Positions 46,856-55,423 are shown, counted from the first letter of the stretch. The stretch is DNA of 64,000 nt from an uncultured Pseudoxanthomonas sp. (GCA_946479745.1 CAMLGZ010000005.1:124001-188000); one strand, 5' to 3'. Notes: generated from the letters alone by a model not told the origin. Numbers and translations: made by a program.

Positions 46856-47233
46856 GTCGCCCTCTACTTCGGTTCGATCCGGCACCAGGTTCCCCAGCAT
46901 CCATCCACTCGGCAAATGCCGGAAGATGCTATTCGGCACGCATGACATACATGTTTCAGCCGTTCAAACAACCGTCAGGCCGGACACGTTGACGTGCTTC
47001 AGGCTGAAAAGCGGACCTGATCGCCGGCGCCCCGGCCATTCTTCGGATTCAGCGCTCAACACCGCATCCATCTGAACGTTTTGTTATGCAAGACGCGTGA
47101 AAAACGCCAGACTGAAGCGAACATGAAAAATCGCGTTAACAAATATTCGCGCGCCGGTTTGCATTCATGCGTCGGTCGCTACGGTGTGCGCGCCCACTCC
47201 CCGGGCCAATAAAAAACACATGGAGAGAATCAT
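46856..47233. other. Divergent intergenic region between the sigma factor and ompW
   Basis: About 380 bases, AT-richer than its surroundings near 47100-47160 (GCGTTAACAAATATTCGCG). It must contain promoters for both directions. I could not identify a convincing operator or -35/-10 pair. Confidence 0.4.
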
Positions 47234-47884
47234 ATGTCTTCACTTCGCCCCCTGAGCATCGCCCTGCTTTCCGCTCTGGCTTTCGCGCCTTCCGCTTTCG
47301 CACAGGATACCGACAGCAGCGGCACCGGAACTTCGTCCACGGATACCGCGTCGGGCAAGCGCATCGCCATCGTCGGCGGCGGCGCGATCCTCGAGCCCGA
47401 TTCCAATCCGACCCCCGGCCTGGACATCGACGGCGCCTCCGCGCCGACGCTGAGCGCCAGCTGGTACGTCAACGACAACATCGCCATCGAACTGTGGGGC
47501 GCCGCGGACAAGTTCAACCATCGCGTGCGTGGCCCGGAAGGCAAGATCGGCACGGTGGAACAGCAGCCGCTGGCCCTTAGCGGCCAGTACCACTTCCGCC
47601 AAGCCGATGCGGTGATGCGCCCGTTCGTGGGCCTGGGTTACTACGAATCCAACTTCAGCAATGAGGATATTTCGGCCGGCGGCCCGCATGTGGGCCTGGA
47701 CACCACCAAGGGCGCCATCGCTACCGCCGGCATGGATTTCAACATCAACAGCCGCTGGTTCGCGCGTACTGACGTGCGGTACATGCATGGCGACGCCGAC
47801 GTCAATCTGGCCGGCGAAGGCACCGGCGAGCAGCTGAAGATGAACCCGTGGACCATCGGCGTGGGCCTGGGCGCTCGCTTCTGA
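47234..47884 (+). CDS. OmpW-family outer-membrane protein
   Basis: 216 residues. Signal peptide (LSIALLSALAFAPSAFA), an Asp/Ser/Thr-rich N-terminus, then an eight-stranded barrel: LSASWYVNDNIAIELWGAADKFNH, RPFVGLGYYESNFSNE, and a terminal NPWTIGVGLGARF. These match OmpW, a small barrel thought to let hydrophobic compounds cross the outer membrane. A good ribosome site (GGAGAG) precedes the ATG, and a terminator follows. Confidence 0.88.
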   Translation: MSSLRPLSIALLSALAFAPSAFAQDTDSSGTGTSSTDTASGKRIAIVGGGAILEPDSNPTPGLDIDGASAPTLSASWYVNDNIAIELWGAADKFNHRVRGPEGKIGTVEQQPLALSGQYHFRQADAVMRPFVGLGYYESNFSNEDISAGGPHVGLDTTKGAIATAGMDFNINSRWFARTDVRYMHGDADVNLAGEGTGEQLKMNPWTIGVGLGARF

Positions 47885-47951
47885 TCAGGCACGCTACTGA
47901 TCGAGCGCTTCCGACTTCGCAGCGGAAATACCCACTGCGTCGACCACACCA

Positions 47952-47982
47952 AACGGCGGGCCCCATGGGCCCGCCGTTTCTA
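47952..47982 (+). terminator. Rho-independent terminator of ompW
   Basis: AACGGCGGGCCC and GGGCCCGCCGTT form a 12-base-pair stem with a two- to four-base loop, then TTTCTATT, 68 bases past the ompW stop. Confidence 0.8.
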
Positions 47983-48124
47983 TTGCAACCAATCTTCTAT
48001 TATCGGGAGGCAACGACTGCTGGCGGCGCGGCAACGCGGTCGCCGGACTGACAGAGGTCTCTCACTCCGCCTTCGCGCGGCAGTGGCTACGGTATTTCTC
48101 CCTCTTGCCCTGACGGACCGACCC

Positions 48125-48415
48125 ATGCCTACAGTGCGACTGCGCGTCACCGGTAACGAATATGCCGCTTCCGAGATCATCCATGCGCTGGAAGCGATCG
48201 AAGGCATCGAGCATGTCGAGGAAGTCGCCGACCTGATGCAGCACATGGACGACGACGACTCCAGCTCCGCCGGCCTGCCGGACGACGAATCGCCCGGACT
48301 GCACAATATCGAGATAGAAGCGCCCAACGACGAAGCCATGCGCCGTATCCATGCCGTGGCCGAAGCGATGGCCGAACGCACCGAGAGCGCGATCGAGATC
48401 GTCGAGGATTTCTGA
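48125..48415 (+). CDS. Conserved hypothetical acidic protein
   Basis: 96 residues, strongly acidic, with a run of four Asp (residues about 42-45) in the middle. N-terminal and C-terminal halves look like a split alpha/beta sandwich (TVRLRVTGNEYAASEIIHALEAIEGIEHVEEV...; NIEIEAPNDEAMRRIHAVAEAMAE), similar to small ACT-like or HMA-like folds. No assigned function. ATG 48125 is more plausible than the upstream ATG at 48083. It converges with the DUF1453 gene. Confidence 0.6.
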   Translation: MPTVRLRVTGNEYAASEIIHALEAIEGIEHVEEVADLMQHMDDDDSSSAGLPDDESPGLHNIEIEAPNDEAMRRIHAVAEAMAERTESAIEIVEDF

Positions 48416-48425
48416 CTATTGCGCG

Positions 48426-48959
48426 CTAGGGCCTGCGCGGCGGCAAGCGGCGGCGCAAACCCCAGGTGTAACTGAGGTAATAGCCCAGCAGCAGGCCGGC
48501 CACGGCGAACAGGCTGGCATGATCGAGCACCGGGAGCATCGACAGCGCGTCGCGGCCCTGCCAATAGCGCCACATTTCGACGAACCCCATCGCGATGCGC
48601 GCCGCGACCAGCAAGGTCAGCGTCAACACCAGCCACGGATTGGGCGTGTAGTACATGCCCTGCGGAGTCTGTTCGAAACGGCTGAGCCACAGGCCGACGA
48701 CGCCGGTGAGCAGACCGGCCCCCATTCCCGCAAGCGCATAACGCAACGCACCAGGCCACCACAGCTCGGTAAGCGCCATGCTTGCAGCAAACAGACCCGC
48801 GGAAAACAGCAATACCCATGAATTCAACCTCACCGCCCATGGCCATGCCTTGCGTCGCGCCTTGCCCAGGCGGTAGCGCTGCCACAATGACAGCGGCAGC
48901 GACAGCAGCCACAGGACCAGCAAGACCAGAATGACGATCGGAACGATCAGCAGCGGCAT
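48426..48959 (-). CDS. DUF1453/CcdC-like membrane protein
   Basis: 177 residues with five hydrophobic segments. The pattern FEQTPQGMYYTPNPWLVLTLTLLVAARIAMG is characteristic of the CcdC/DUF1453 family, some members of which are linked to cytochrome c maturation; the role here is unknown. Its ATG shares one base with the stop of the EamA transporter gene upstream (TGATG at 48959), so the two are coupled. Confidence 0.72.
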   Translation of the reverse strand: MPLLIVPIVILVLLVLWLLSLPLSLWQRYRLGKARRKAWPWAVRLNSWVLLFSAGLFAASMALTELWWPGALRYALAGMGAGLLTGVVGLWLSRFEQTPQGMYYTPNPWLVLTLTLLVAARIAMGFVEMWRYWQGRDALSMLPVLDHASLFAVAGLLLGYYLSYTWGLRRRLPPRRP

Positions 48960-49840
48960 CAGGGATGCTCGGTTTCCGCATGCACTTTTTCGCGGCGCAA
49001 CAGATACAAGCCGCTGACCACGATGATGCCCGCCCCCAGCCAGGTCACGCCATCAGGCAGCACGTGCCACAGCGCCAGATCCAGGCATACGCCCCAGACC
49101 AGCGCGCTGTACTCCAGCGGAGCGATCAGCGAGGCTTCGCCGCGATGGAAGGCTTCGGTCAACGCTACCTGGGCCAGCGACCCGGAGACACCGACCCCTG
49201 CGATCACCCACCAATCCGACGATTGCAGGGGCTGCCAGTTCGGAGCGGCCATGGCTCCCGCGCCCAGCGACAGCAGCACGATGAACCACAACACCATCGC
49301 CTGGATGCTGTCGCGCCGCGCCAACAGGCGCACGGTGATGGCGCTGGCCGCATAACAGATCGCAGCGAGCAGGATGGCCAGCCCGCCCAGCGTGGCCATG
49401 CCCTGTCCGGTCGGCCGCAGGATCACCAGCACGCCGATCAGTCCCACAACAATGGCGGTCCAGCGCCGCGGCCCTACCTTCTCGCCCAGAAACGGGCCGG
49501 CCATGGCGGTGACCAGCATCGGCGCCACGAAGGTGATGGCATAAGCCGTGGATAGCGGCATGCTGCGCAGGCCATAGACGAATCCGAACATCATGCCGAT
49601 GCCCAACACCCCGCGCAGCAGATGCAAGGGCCAATGCACGCGCCAGAGAGTGATGGGCCTGGCCGTCCACAGCACCCACACCAGCACCAGCGGCAACGAG
49701 GACAGGCCGCGCAGGGCGGCCACCTGCAGCGGCGGATAGTGCGGCGCCAGCAGCTTCAATCCCGCATCCATCAGCGCGAACAGGGCTACGGCGGACAGCA
49801 TGAACGCGATGGCGGGCAGGGGCGAGGCGCGGGAAGTCAT
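48959..49840 (-). CDS. EamA-family (DMT) transporter
   Basis: 293 residues, ten membrane segments in two EamA repeats (PFLGEKVGPRRWTAIVVGLIGVLVILRP in the first; PDGVTWLGAGIIVVSGLYLLRREK at the end of the second). These are drug/metabolite exporters, similar to RhtA/YdcZ-type or S-adenosylmethionine carriers; substrate unknown. First gene of a two-gene unit with the DUF1453 protein. Confidence 0.85.
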   Translation of the reverse strand: MTSRASPLPAIAFMLSAVALFALMDAGLKLLAPHYPPLQVAALRGLSSLPLVLVWVLWTARPITLWRVHWPLHLLRGVLGIGMMFGFVYGLRSMPLSTAYAITFVAPMLVTAMAGPFLGEKVGPRRWTAIVVGLIGVLVILRPTGQGMATLGGLAILLAAICYAASAITVRLLARRDSIQAMVLWFIVLLSLGAGAMAAPNWQPLQSSDWWVIAGVGVSGSLAQVALTEAFHRGEASLIAPLEYSALVWGVCLDLALWHVLPDGVTWLGAGIIVVSGLYLLRREKVHAETEHP

Positions 49841-49947
49841 CCCGCATTATCGCCAATTTGCCGATTGCGTCCTTCAGCGCCCGAAAGGAGCGGAAAGGGA
49901 ACCGTCTGCGTTAACCTAACCGTCTCCCCACCGTACAACGCACGCTC

Positions 49948-50430
49948 ATGCCTTCCTTCGACATAATTTCCGAAGTCAACACCCACGAACTCACCAACGC
50001 GGTCGATCAAGCCAACCGCGAGCTCACCACGCGCTTCGACTTCAAGGGCGTGGACGCCAAGTTCGTGCTCGACGACAACGTCATCAGCCAGTCGGCTCCC
50101 AGCGATTTCCAGCTCAAGCAGATGTCCGACATCCTGCGCGCGCGCTTGATCGCGCGCGGGATCGACGTGCGCTGCCTGGAGGAAGGCGAGGTGGAAACCA
50201 ATCTGGCCGGCGCACGCCAGAAGATCACCGTCAAACAGGGCATAGAGCAGAAGATCGCCAAGAAGATCGCCGCGGCGATCAAGGAAGCCAAGCTGAAGGT
50301 CGATACCCAGATCAACGGCGACAAGCTGCGCGTCAACGGCAAGAAGCGGGACGATCTGCAGGATGCGATGGCGCTGCTGAAGAAGGGCGACTTCGAGTTG
50401 CCGCTGCAGTTCGACAATTTCCGTGATTGA
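49948..50430 (+). CDS. yajQ: YajQ-family nucleotide-binding protein
   Basis: 160 residues, two alpha/beta repeats of the YajQ fold. MPSFDIISEVNTHELTNAVDQANRE and DFKGVDAKF at the N-terminus and SDFQLKQMSDILRARL are diagnostic. In Xanthomonas campestris a YajQ protein binds cyclic di-GMP and affects virulence gene expression; other members are suggested to bind GTP or tRNA. Full length, own promoter region. Confidence 0.95.
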   Translation: MPSFDIISEVNTHELTNAVDQANRELTTRFDFKGVDAKFVLDDNVISQSAPSDFQLKQMSDILRARLIARGIDVRCLEEGEVETNLAGARQKITVKQGIEQKIAKKIAAAIKEAKLKVDTQINGDKLRVNGKKRDDLQDAMALLKKGDFELPLQFDNFRD

Positions 50431-50675
50431 CCTCCCCTCTCCCTTCTCTTCCCCTTCCCCTTCAAGGGGTGAAGAGGCACGTTTGCGAAGCGCAGCTTCG
50501 CGTGCCGATGAACGCCCGAAGGCTGTGCCTGAGGGCCGGGCAGGCCGGGATGGGGATGGTGTTCCCGTCCGGGCACGAAACGCCTCGATCAAGAGCAACA
50601 CCATCCCCACCCAACCCCGTATCAAGTACGGGGCAGGCTCCTCCCGTTGAAGGGGAGGGCTATCGACGCCAATCA
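50431..50675. repeat. Repeat-containing gap between yajQ and the DUF1415 gene
   Basis: 245 bases without a gene. It contains CCCCTCTCCC/CTTCCCCTTC tracts, AAGGGGTGAAGAGG, and near the end CAACCCCGTATC...GTACGGGGC and TCCCGTTGAAGGGGAGGG, which resemble the CCCTCTCCCGC repeat family in scrambled form. Confidence 0.5.
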
Positions 50676-51218
50676 ATGACCTCAGACTCAGACCCCATCG
50701 CTGAAACCAAACACTGGCTGGAACGCGCCGTGATCGGGCTGAACCTGTGCCCGTTCGCCAAGGCCGTGTATGTGAAGCAACAGGTGCGTTTCGTGTTGAG
50801 CGACGCCAGCACGCCCGAGGCTTTGCTGGAACAGCTGGCCGAGGAGCTGCTGCTGTTGCGCGATACGCCTGCCGATGAGATCGACACGACCCTGATCGTG
50901 CATCCGGACGTGCTGCAGGATTTCCTGGATTACAACGATTTCCTGGATAACGCCGATGCTGCGGTCGAGGCGCTGGATCTGGAAGGCGTGCTGCAGGTGG
51001 CCAGTTTCCACCCAGGCTACCAGTTCGCCGGCACCGCTTTCGATGACATCGGCAACTACACCAACCGCTCGCCCTATCCCACTTTGCATTTGCTGCGCGA
51101 GGACAGCGTCAGCCGCGCAGTGGAGGCGTTCCCGGATGCGGACGACATCGTGGATCGTAACGTGGAAACGCTCGACAAGTTGGGCGTGGAAGGTTGGCGG
51201 AAACTGTTCGCATCATGA
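50676..51218 (+). CDS. DUF1415 family protein
   Basis: 180 residues. MTSDSDPIAETKHWLERAVIGLNLCPFA is the conserved DUF1415 N-terminus, including the Cys in LNLCPFAK; later VASFHPGYQFAGT and SPYPTLHLLRE are also conserved. Function unknown. ATG 50676 is preceded by GGGAGGGC. It overlaps the next gene by ATGA, so they form an operon. Confidence 0.85.
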   Translation: MTSDSDPIAETKHWLERAVIGLNLCPFAKAVYVKQQVRFVLSDASTPEALLEQLAEELLLLRDTPADEIDTTLIVHPDVLQDFLDYNDFLDNADAAVEALDLEGVLQVASFHPGYQFAGTAFDDIGNYTNRSPYPTLHLLREDSVSRAVEAFPDADDIVDRNVETLDKLGVEGWRKLFAS

Positions 51219-51730
51219 CCTCCTCGGATCCGGCCACGGCCCTTATCGGCACGCGCATTTCGATGACAAGGCTCGGCGAAGAGGAAACCGGGCGTCTGCT
51301 GGGCCATATTCCGTATGTAACGCTGACCAAGCAGGCAAGCACCAGGCGTTATGTCGAACGCTTGGTCAGCGATGCGGAAGAGCTGGAGCCCATGCTGTCG
51401 CGGTATCCGCAGGTCAAGTACGAACCGCTGGATCCGCACTATGTCCTGCTGAAATGCATGGCCAATCTGGATGCAGCGTTCATCGACGATCTTTGCAACC
51501 ATCCCGACTGGCGCGGCGTGGTTTTTGCCGGTTGGTTCGCTGCACTGCGGCCCGATGCCGCCTATCGCAACTCATTGACTGCGGCAGCGGGCAAGTCCCA
51601 ACAGAACGATTGGCTGCTGGAATTGGCCGTGGCCGAGATAGACGACATGATCTGGGCACCGGATCCGGACCTGCAGCGGTTGATCCACCGTTTGCGCTCC
51701 TCTCTCCATCCCTTGCTCAAGCCCGCCTGA
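51215..51730 (+). CDS. Hypothetical protein translationally coupled to DUF1415
   Basis: 171 residues, starting at ATG 51215 inside the stop of the DUF1415 gene. No signal peptide or membrane segment. It has the composition of a mixed alpha/beta cytosolic protein (TRRYVERLVSDAEELEPMLSRYPQVKYEPLD; LLKCMANLDAAFIDDLCNHPDWRGVVFAGWFAAL). I do not recognise a family. Translational coupling suggests it works with the DUF1415 protein. Confidence 0.6.
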   Translation: MTSSDPATALIGTRISMTRLGEEETGRLLGHIPYVTLTKQASTRRYVERLVSDAEELEPMLSRYPQVKYEPLDPHYVLLKCMANLDAAFIDDLCNHPDWRGVVFAGWFAALRPDAAYRNSLTAAAGKSQQNDWLLELAVAEIDDMIWAPDPDLQRLIHRLRSSLHPLLKPA

Positions 51731-51784
51731 CCGCAATATCCGACTCGCCCGGAAGTCCGCATCCGCTCCGGCTGCGGACTGTTC

Positions 51785-51808
51785 GTAGGAGCGACGCAAG
51801 TCGCGACC
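51785..51808 (+). repeat. Single GTAG REP beside the RAYT gene
   Basis: GTAGGAGCGACGCAAGTCGC, one arm of the family found as pairs at 10618-10680 and 58859-58926. It lies 4 bases from the RAYT stop codon, the typical location of a REP served by its own transposase. Confidence 0.85.
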
Positions 51809-51812
51809 GAAA

Positions 51813-52292
51813 CTAGATCCAAACGGCATTCCAACAAAGATAGTCGCCAACACGTGCGACCAATCCCGCACGAACAGGATTGAGGACCATATACCGCGCA
51901 ACATCCCGGATATGCTCATCCTGCCCAAGCGCCCGGTCATGGAACGCGGACGCCCATACCTGACCCAGACTAAGGTCGCTGCTCTTCAATTCCCGCGCCG
52001 TATTCGACTTCACCTTCTGCACGACGCCTTGCAGTGTCTCCGCATGGGAGAGTGTGATCAGTAGATGCAGGTGATCCGGCATCAATGTCCAGGCCAGTAG
52101 TTCGGTGTCTCTCCATATTTCCAGCTCATGCAGCGACCGGGCCATCAAGATGGCATTTCTGCTCTCCCTGAAGATCTCTGCACGTTGATAAGTAGTGAAA
52201 GTCACCAGATAGGTTTGCCCTGGAGTGGAAACCCGTCCGCGGCGCAAGGCACGATGGCCGGAGGCACGTTCTCCATAGAAGGAAGTTCCCAT
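51813..52292 (-). CDS. REP-associated tyrosine transposase (RAYT)
   Basis: 159 residues of the Y1_Tnp/IS200-like family. The HUH metal motif is present as MPDHLHLLITL, and the catalytic tyrosine is in VARYMVLNPVRAGLV. HRALRRGRVSTPGQTYLVTFTTYQRAEIF at the N-terminus and the WNAVWI C-terminus match full-length RAYTs. RAYTs nick and move REP palindromes; this one sits next to a GTAG REP. The start is uncertain (ATG 52292 preferred over 52328). Confidence 0.9.
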   Translation of the reverse strand: MGTSFYGERASGHRALRRGRVSTPGQTYLVTFTTYQRAEIFRESRNAILMARSLHELEIWRDTELLAWTLMPDHLHLLITLSHAETLQGVVQKVKSNTARELKSSDLSLGQVWASAFHDRALGQDEHIRDVARYMVLNPVRAGLVARVGDYLCWNAVWI

Positions 52293-52385
52293 CCCGGCAG
52301 GCTGGGCCCACCCGGAGGTGCGGGCCATCCGAAACCGGCCCGCTTTTGACTAAGGATTTTCTGGTATTCGCGACTCACCTCGCTC

Positions 52386-53063
52386 CTACGCGCTTTGCGG
52401 CTCCTTCAACGAGATCTGCAGCCACGACTCCAATCGGGGGCGCGCCAGAGGCAACGACTCCGCTACCGTTGCCAACGACCGGGACAGATCGGTAGCTGGC
52501 ACCAGGTCGGGCACTTGGATCACGCGAATTCCGGCGGCGGCGGCAGCGCGCACGCCGAACTCCGAATCCTCCAGCGCGACGCACGCTTGCGGGGCTACGC
52601 CGAGCCGCTGCGCGGCGAGCAGATACAGGTCGGGCGCGGGCTTGGCATGGGTCACGTCGCTACTGGTGACCACGTGGCTGAAATATCGATCGATCCCGCT
52701 TCGCACCAGCTTGATTCGCGCACGCTCGCCGCGGGTCGAGGTGGCCACAGCCATCGGCACGCCGCGGTCGAACAGATCCTGCAGCAACTCGCGCGCCCCG
52801 GTTTTGAGCGGCAGTCCACGTTCCACCCGCTGGTCATAGTCGTGCTTGCATTGCAAGGTCAGCCGCGCGGCCCGCTCAGCGCCCAGCAAACCGTCCAGCA
52901 ACTCCGCGCAACCTTTGTCGTGCAGCCCGACCATCGACAGCCACACCGCGTCGTCCAGGTCCAGTGATTGCGCTGCCGCCGTTTCGCGCCAACATTCCAG
53001 CATGATGCGCTCGCTGTCGATCAGCAGGCCATCCATATCGAAGATCACCGCGTGTGCGCTCAT
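52386..53063 (-). CDS. HAD-family phosphatase, subfamily IA (beta-phosphoglucomutase/YcjU-like)
   Basis: 225 residues. Nucleophile motif FDMDGLLIDSE at residues 8-18, then VATSTRGERARIKLVRSG (motif II Ser/Thr) and KPAPDLYLLAAQRLG...LEDSEFGVRAAAAAG (motifs III and IV). These remove phosphate from small sugar phosphates or nucleotides; the exact substrate is not known. Its ATG overlaps the rsuA stop (ATGA). Confidence 0.85.
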   Translation of the reverse strand: MSAHAVIFDMDGLLIDSERIMLECWRETAAAQSLDLDDAVWLSMVGLHDKGCAELLDGLLGAERAARLTLQCKHDYDQRVERGLPLKTGARELLQDLFDRGVPMAVATSTRGERARIKLVRSGIDRYFSHVVTSSDVTHAKPAPDLYLLAAQRLGVAPQACVALEDSEFGVRAAAAAGIRVIQVPDLVPATDLSRSLATVAESLPLARPRLESWLQISLKEPQSA

Positions 53064-53761
53064 GCGTTGAACAGCTCCGCCCTTGCCGCATCGTCCAGCA
53101 TGCGCCATTGGCCGGAGGGAAGATTCCCAAGTCCGAGCCCTCCAATCCGGCTGCGATGCAGTGTCGCCACGTGGTTTCCCACGGCAGCGAACATCCGACG
53201 TACCTGGTGGTAGCGGCCTTCGTGCAGCGTCAGCTGGACGTGACGGGAGTCGACAACCTCCAGGTCCGCCGGCAGCAATGGCGTCTGCTCCGATTCCAGC
53301 AGCAGCGTGCCGCTGGCGAAAGTCCGCGCTTCATCGCCGTGCAGATCGCTGGCGAGGGTTGCTTCATAGACTTTGGAGAGTTTCGATTTTGGCGAAACAA
53401 TCCTGTGCAGCAACGTGCCGTCGTCGGTGAACAGCAGCAGCCCGCTGGTGTCGCGATCCAGCCGGCCGACGCTGGACAGCAACGGCGAACGAAGCCGATA
53501 GCGCGGCGGCAACAGATCGTAGACGATCCGGCCCGGATCCTTGGTGGAACAGGTATAGCCCACCGGCTTGTGCAGCATGATCAACAGGCCCTGCGGCGGA
53601 TCCAGCGGTTCGCCATCCACGCGCAAACTATCGTGATCCAACGGATCGTCGGCATACATCACCTCACCTTGCGCGTCGGTGATGCGACCTTCGCGGAACA
53701 TCAGCGCCACTTGCTTGCGGCTGCCGTAGCCCAGGTTGGCCAGGTGCTTGACCAGCTTCAT
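53060..53761 (-). CDS. rsuA: 16S rRNA pseudouridine(516) synthase
   Basis: 233 residues. N-terminal S4 RNA-binding domain (KLVKHLANLGYGSRKQVALMFREG) and the catalytic GRLDRDTSGLLLFTDD (Asp about residue 100), typical of RsuA, which makes pseudouridine 516 in 16S rRNA. It lies between the methyltransferase gene rsmC and the HAD gene; the stop/start overlaps on both sides indicate one operon. RluE/RluB relatives cannot be fully excluded, but length favours RsuA. Confidence 0.9.
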   Translation of the reverse strand: MKLVKHLANLGYGSRKQVALMFREGRITDAQGEVMYADDPLDHDSLRVDGEPLDPPQGLLIMLHKPVGYTCSTKDPGRIVYDLLPPRYRLRSPLLSSVGRLDRDTSGLLLFTDDGTLLHRIVSPKSKLSKVYEATLASDLHGDEARTFASGTLLLESEQTPLLPADLEVVDSRHVQLTLHEGRYHQVRRMFAAVGNHVATLHRSRIGGLGLGNLPSGQWRMLDDAARAELFNA

Positions 53762-54834
53762 CGTGAAAGCTTCCCCGCCTTGGCAGGCAATGCCTTGATC
53801 GCTTCGATGACCTTGAACCCATCGCGCTCGCCGGCCACGCGCACTTGGCCGAAGCTTGCATTCAAGACTGCCTCGTAGGGCAGGTGTCGATTGGCGACCA
53901 GGAACAAGCGTCCACCCGGTTTCAACGCCTCGGCCGCCACCGCGATGAAACGGCGGCCGACATCGGGGCGATCAGCACGGCTCTGGGTGTGGAAAGGCGG
54001 ATTGCTGACGATGAAATCGTACTGCTCCGGAATGCCGGTAGTGACGTCGTGCCAACGGTAGGCCAGTTTGGCTTTGTCTTCGAACACGGCAAGATTCTGC
54101 TTGGCCAGTTCCAATGCGCGCGCCTCGGCTTCGTACAGATCCAACGCCACGGCTTTGCTGCTGCGCGCCAGGATCTCGGCGGACAGATAGCCGTAACCTG
54201 CGCCCAGGTCGGCACCCTTCCCCGCCAGATCGGCCGGAAGGTGTTCCACCAACAATGCGGACGCCGGGTCGATGCGATCCCAGGCGAACACGCCGGGCCG
54301 GCTGCGGAATCGTCCGCCCATGATCGGACGCGGCGCATCAAGCTCCCTCCATTTTGCGAACAGCGCCGTGTCGTGGCTACCGTCCATCGGCTTGCTCCAG
54401 AACACCCTGCAATGGTTCTTGGTCAGGCTTCCGCCCAGGCCTGCGAGCTGTTTGAGGTCTGCTTCGCCGGACTTGGCGCCCTCGTTGTTGGTGATGCTGG
54501 CCAGGACCACCCCACCCGGGGCGCATAGCGACAGCGCCCGCGCGAACAGCGCGCGCGCTTCCTCGCGCTGACGCGGTGGCAACACCAGCACCAGCGGATA
54601 CCGCGCGTCCGACGCGGATGCGTCGGCGATCACCTGCAGGCCGCCACGTTCCAGCTCGTCGGCGAATGGCTTGTAGCTCTGTTCACAGACCAGTTGCGCA
54701 AGCGGGAACTGCCGCATCGCCCACCCTTCGCGCGCGCGCAGGAACAGCACCGCGCCTGCAGGCCACGCGAGCGTGCGGCTTGATAACGGCAGGAACAGGG
54801 AGTCGAGCGCGGGATCGGAATTGCTGGCGGCCAA
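53758..54834 (-). CDS. rsmC: 16S rRNA m2G1207 methyltransferase RsmC
   Basis: 358 residues. Two-domain methyltransferase: the N-terminal domain (about 1-170) is a degenerate methyltransferase fold; the C-terminal one has the SAM motif DLGAGYGYLSAEIL and the catalytic FIVSNPPFHTQ. This arrangement and length match RsmC. First gene of the rsmC-rsuA-HAD operon. The palindromes at 54851-54868 and 54889-54904 lie in its 5' region. Confidence 0.88.
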   Translation of the reverse strand: MAASNSDPALDSLFLPLSSRTLAWPAGAVLFLRAREGWAMRQFPLAQLVCEQSYKPFADELERGGLQVIADASASDARYPLVLVLPPRQREEARALFARALSLCAPGGVVLASITNNEGAKSGEADLKQLAGLGGSLTKNHCRVFWSKPMDGSHDTALFAKWRELDAPRPIMGGRFRSRPGVFAWDRIDPASALLVEHLPADLAGKGADLGAGYGYLSAEILARSSKAVALDLYEAEARALELAKQNLAVFEDKAKLAYRWHDVTTGIPEQYDFIVSNPPFHTQSRADRPDVGRRFIAVAAEALKPGGRLFLVANRHLPYEAVLNASFGQVRVAGERDGFKVIEAIKALPAKAGKLSR

Positions 54835-54888
54835 GTGGCGTCACCCGGAAAGAATCAGCAGTGATTCTACCTGTGCGACCCCATCTCT

Positions 54889-54904
54889 CGAACGGTAACG
54901 TTCG
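54889..54904. promoter_or_regulatory. Palindrome upstream of rsmC and the leader region
   Basis: CGAACG-GTAA-CGTTCG, with a second palindrome AGAATCAGCAGTGATTCT at 54851-54868. Both lie between the divergent rsmC gene and the 55-kb noncoding region, so either could be an operator or a 5'-UTR hairpin. No protein is assigned. Confidence 0.35.
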
Positions 54905-55031
54905 AACACGCATTGCAACCGCTCATCGGGATTGAGATTTCGATGTTAAAAAATAGTTGCGCATCGAAAATAAGCAGCGTATCGTGCGCGGCCTTCGCCC
55001 CGTGGCTTTTTTTGCGACACCAGAACTTCCC

Positions 55032-55160
55032 ATGAAACCGAACTTCGTCAACGCGATCCTCTTTGCACTGTGGCCAGCCGGCCGCGGCGCGGATGCGCGC
55101 GCATGCACGAAGCCCAGCGATCGCCTGCGCGGCGAACGCAACCGGTACCTGCACACCTAA
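55032..55160 (+). CDS. Possible 42-residue leader peptide
   Basis: ATG 55032 to TAA 55160. The start of the peptide is hydrophobic (MKPNFVNAILFALW), the rest basic and rich in Arg. The stop is followed 17 bases later by a 10-base-pair hairpin and then by a terminator-type hairpin, an order seen in attenuation leaders. It has no clear run of a single regulatory amino acid. Could also be non-coding. Confidence 0.35.
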   Translation: MKPNFVNAILFALWPAGRGADARACTKPSDRLRGERNRYLHT

Positions 55161-55177
55161 TCACGGTCGGACTCCCT

Positions 55178-55252
55178 GGGAGATCGGCCACCCCGATCTC
55201 CCGAGGCAACGCGAACGCCCTCGGGTCGCAAAACCCGGGGGCGTTTTGTTTC
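55178..55252 (+). terminator. Hairpin plus Rho-independent terminator (attenuator-like)
   Basis: First stem GGGAGATCGG/CCGATCTCCC (55178-55202), then AACGCCC...CGGG/CCCG...GGGCGTT (55213-55245) followed by TTGTTT. The second is a good terminator. Together with the small reading frame upstream they look like a regulated leader, or simply the end of a short RNA. Confidence 0.65.
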
Positions 55253-55340
55253 CAGCGTTCGCAAAGGAAGCGCATGCAGCGCAAGAGTTCGGCAAAACCA
55301 GCCTATGGGAAATCCGCTTTTACCAAGCGACTTCCGCCCT

Positions 55341-55423
55341 GAAGCATCCGGGCGCGCGATGCTGCGCGCCCGAGGCAGGGGCGCGGCTGCGACCGGCGCA
55401 TGTGCGCCGCGTGGTGATGCTTC
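55341..55423 (+). ncRNA. Predicted three-way-junction structured RNA
   Basis: Outer stem GAAGCATC (55341-55348) with GATGCTTC (55416-55423). Inside it are hairpin CGGGCGCGC-GATGCT-GCGCGCCCG (55349-55372, 9 perfect base pairs) and hairpin GGCGC-ATGT-GCGCC (55395-55408). No ribosome site or credible protein frame coincides. The fold is seen in the sequence; transcription is inferred from the strong structure and position upstream of the slipin-rtcB genes. Confidence 0.5.
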
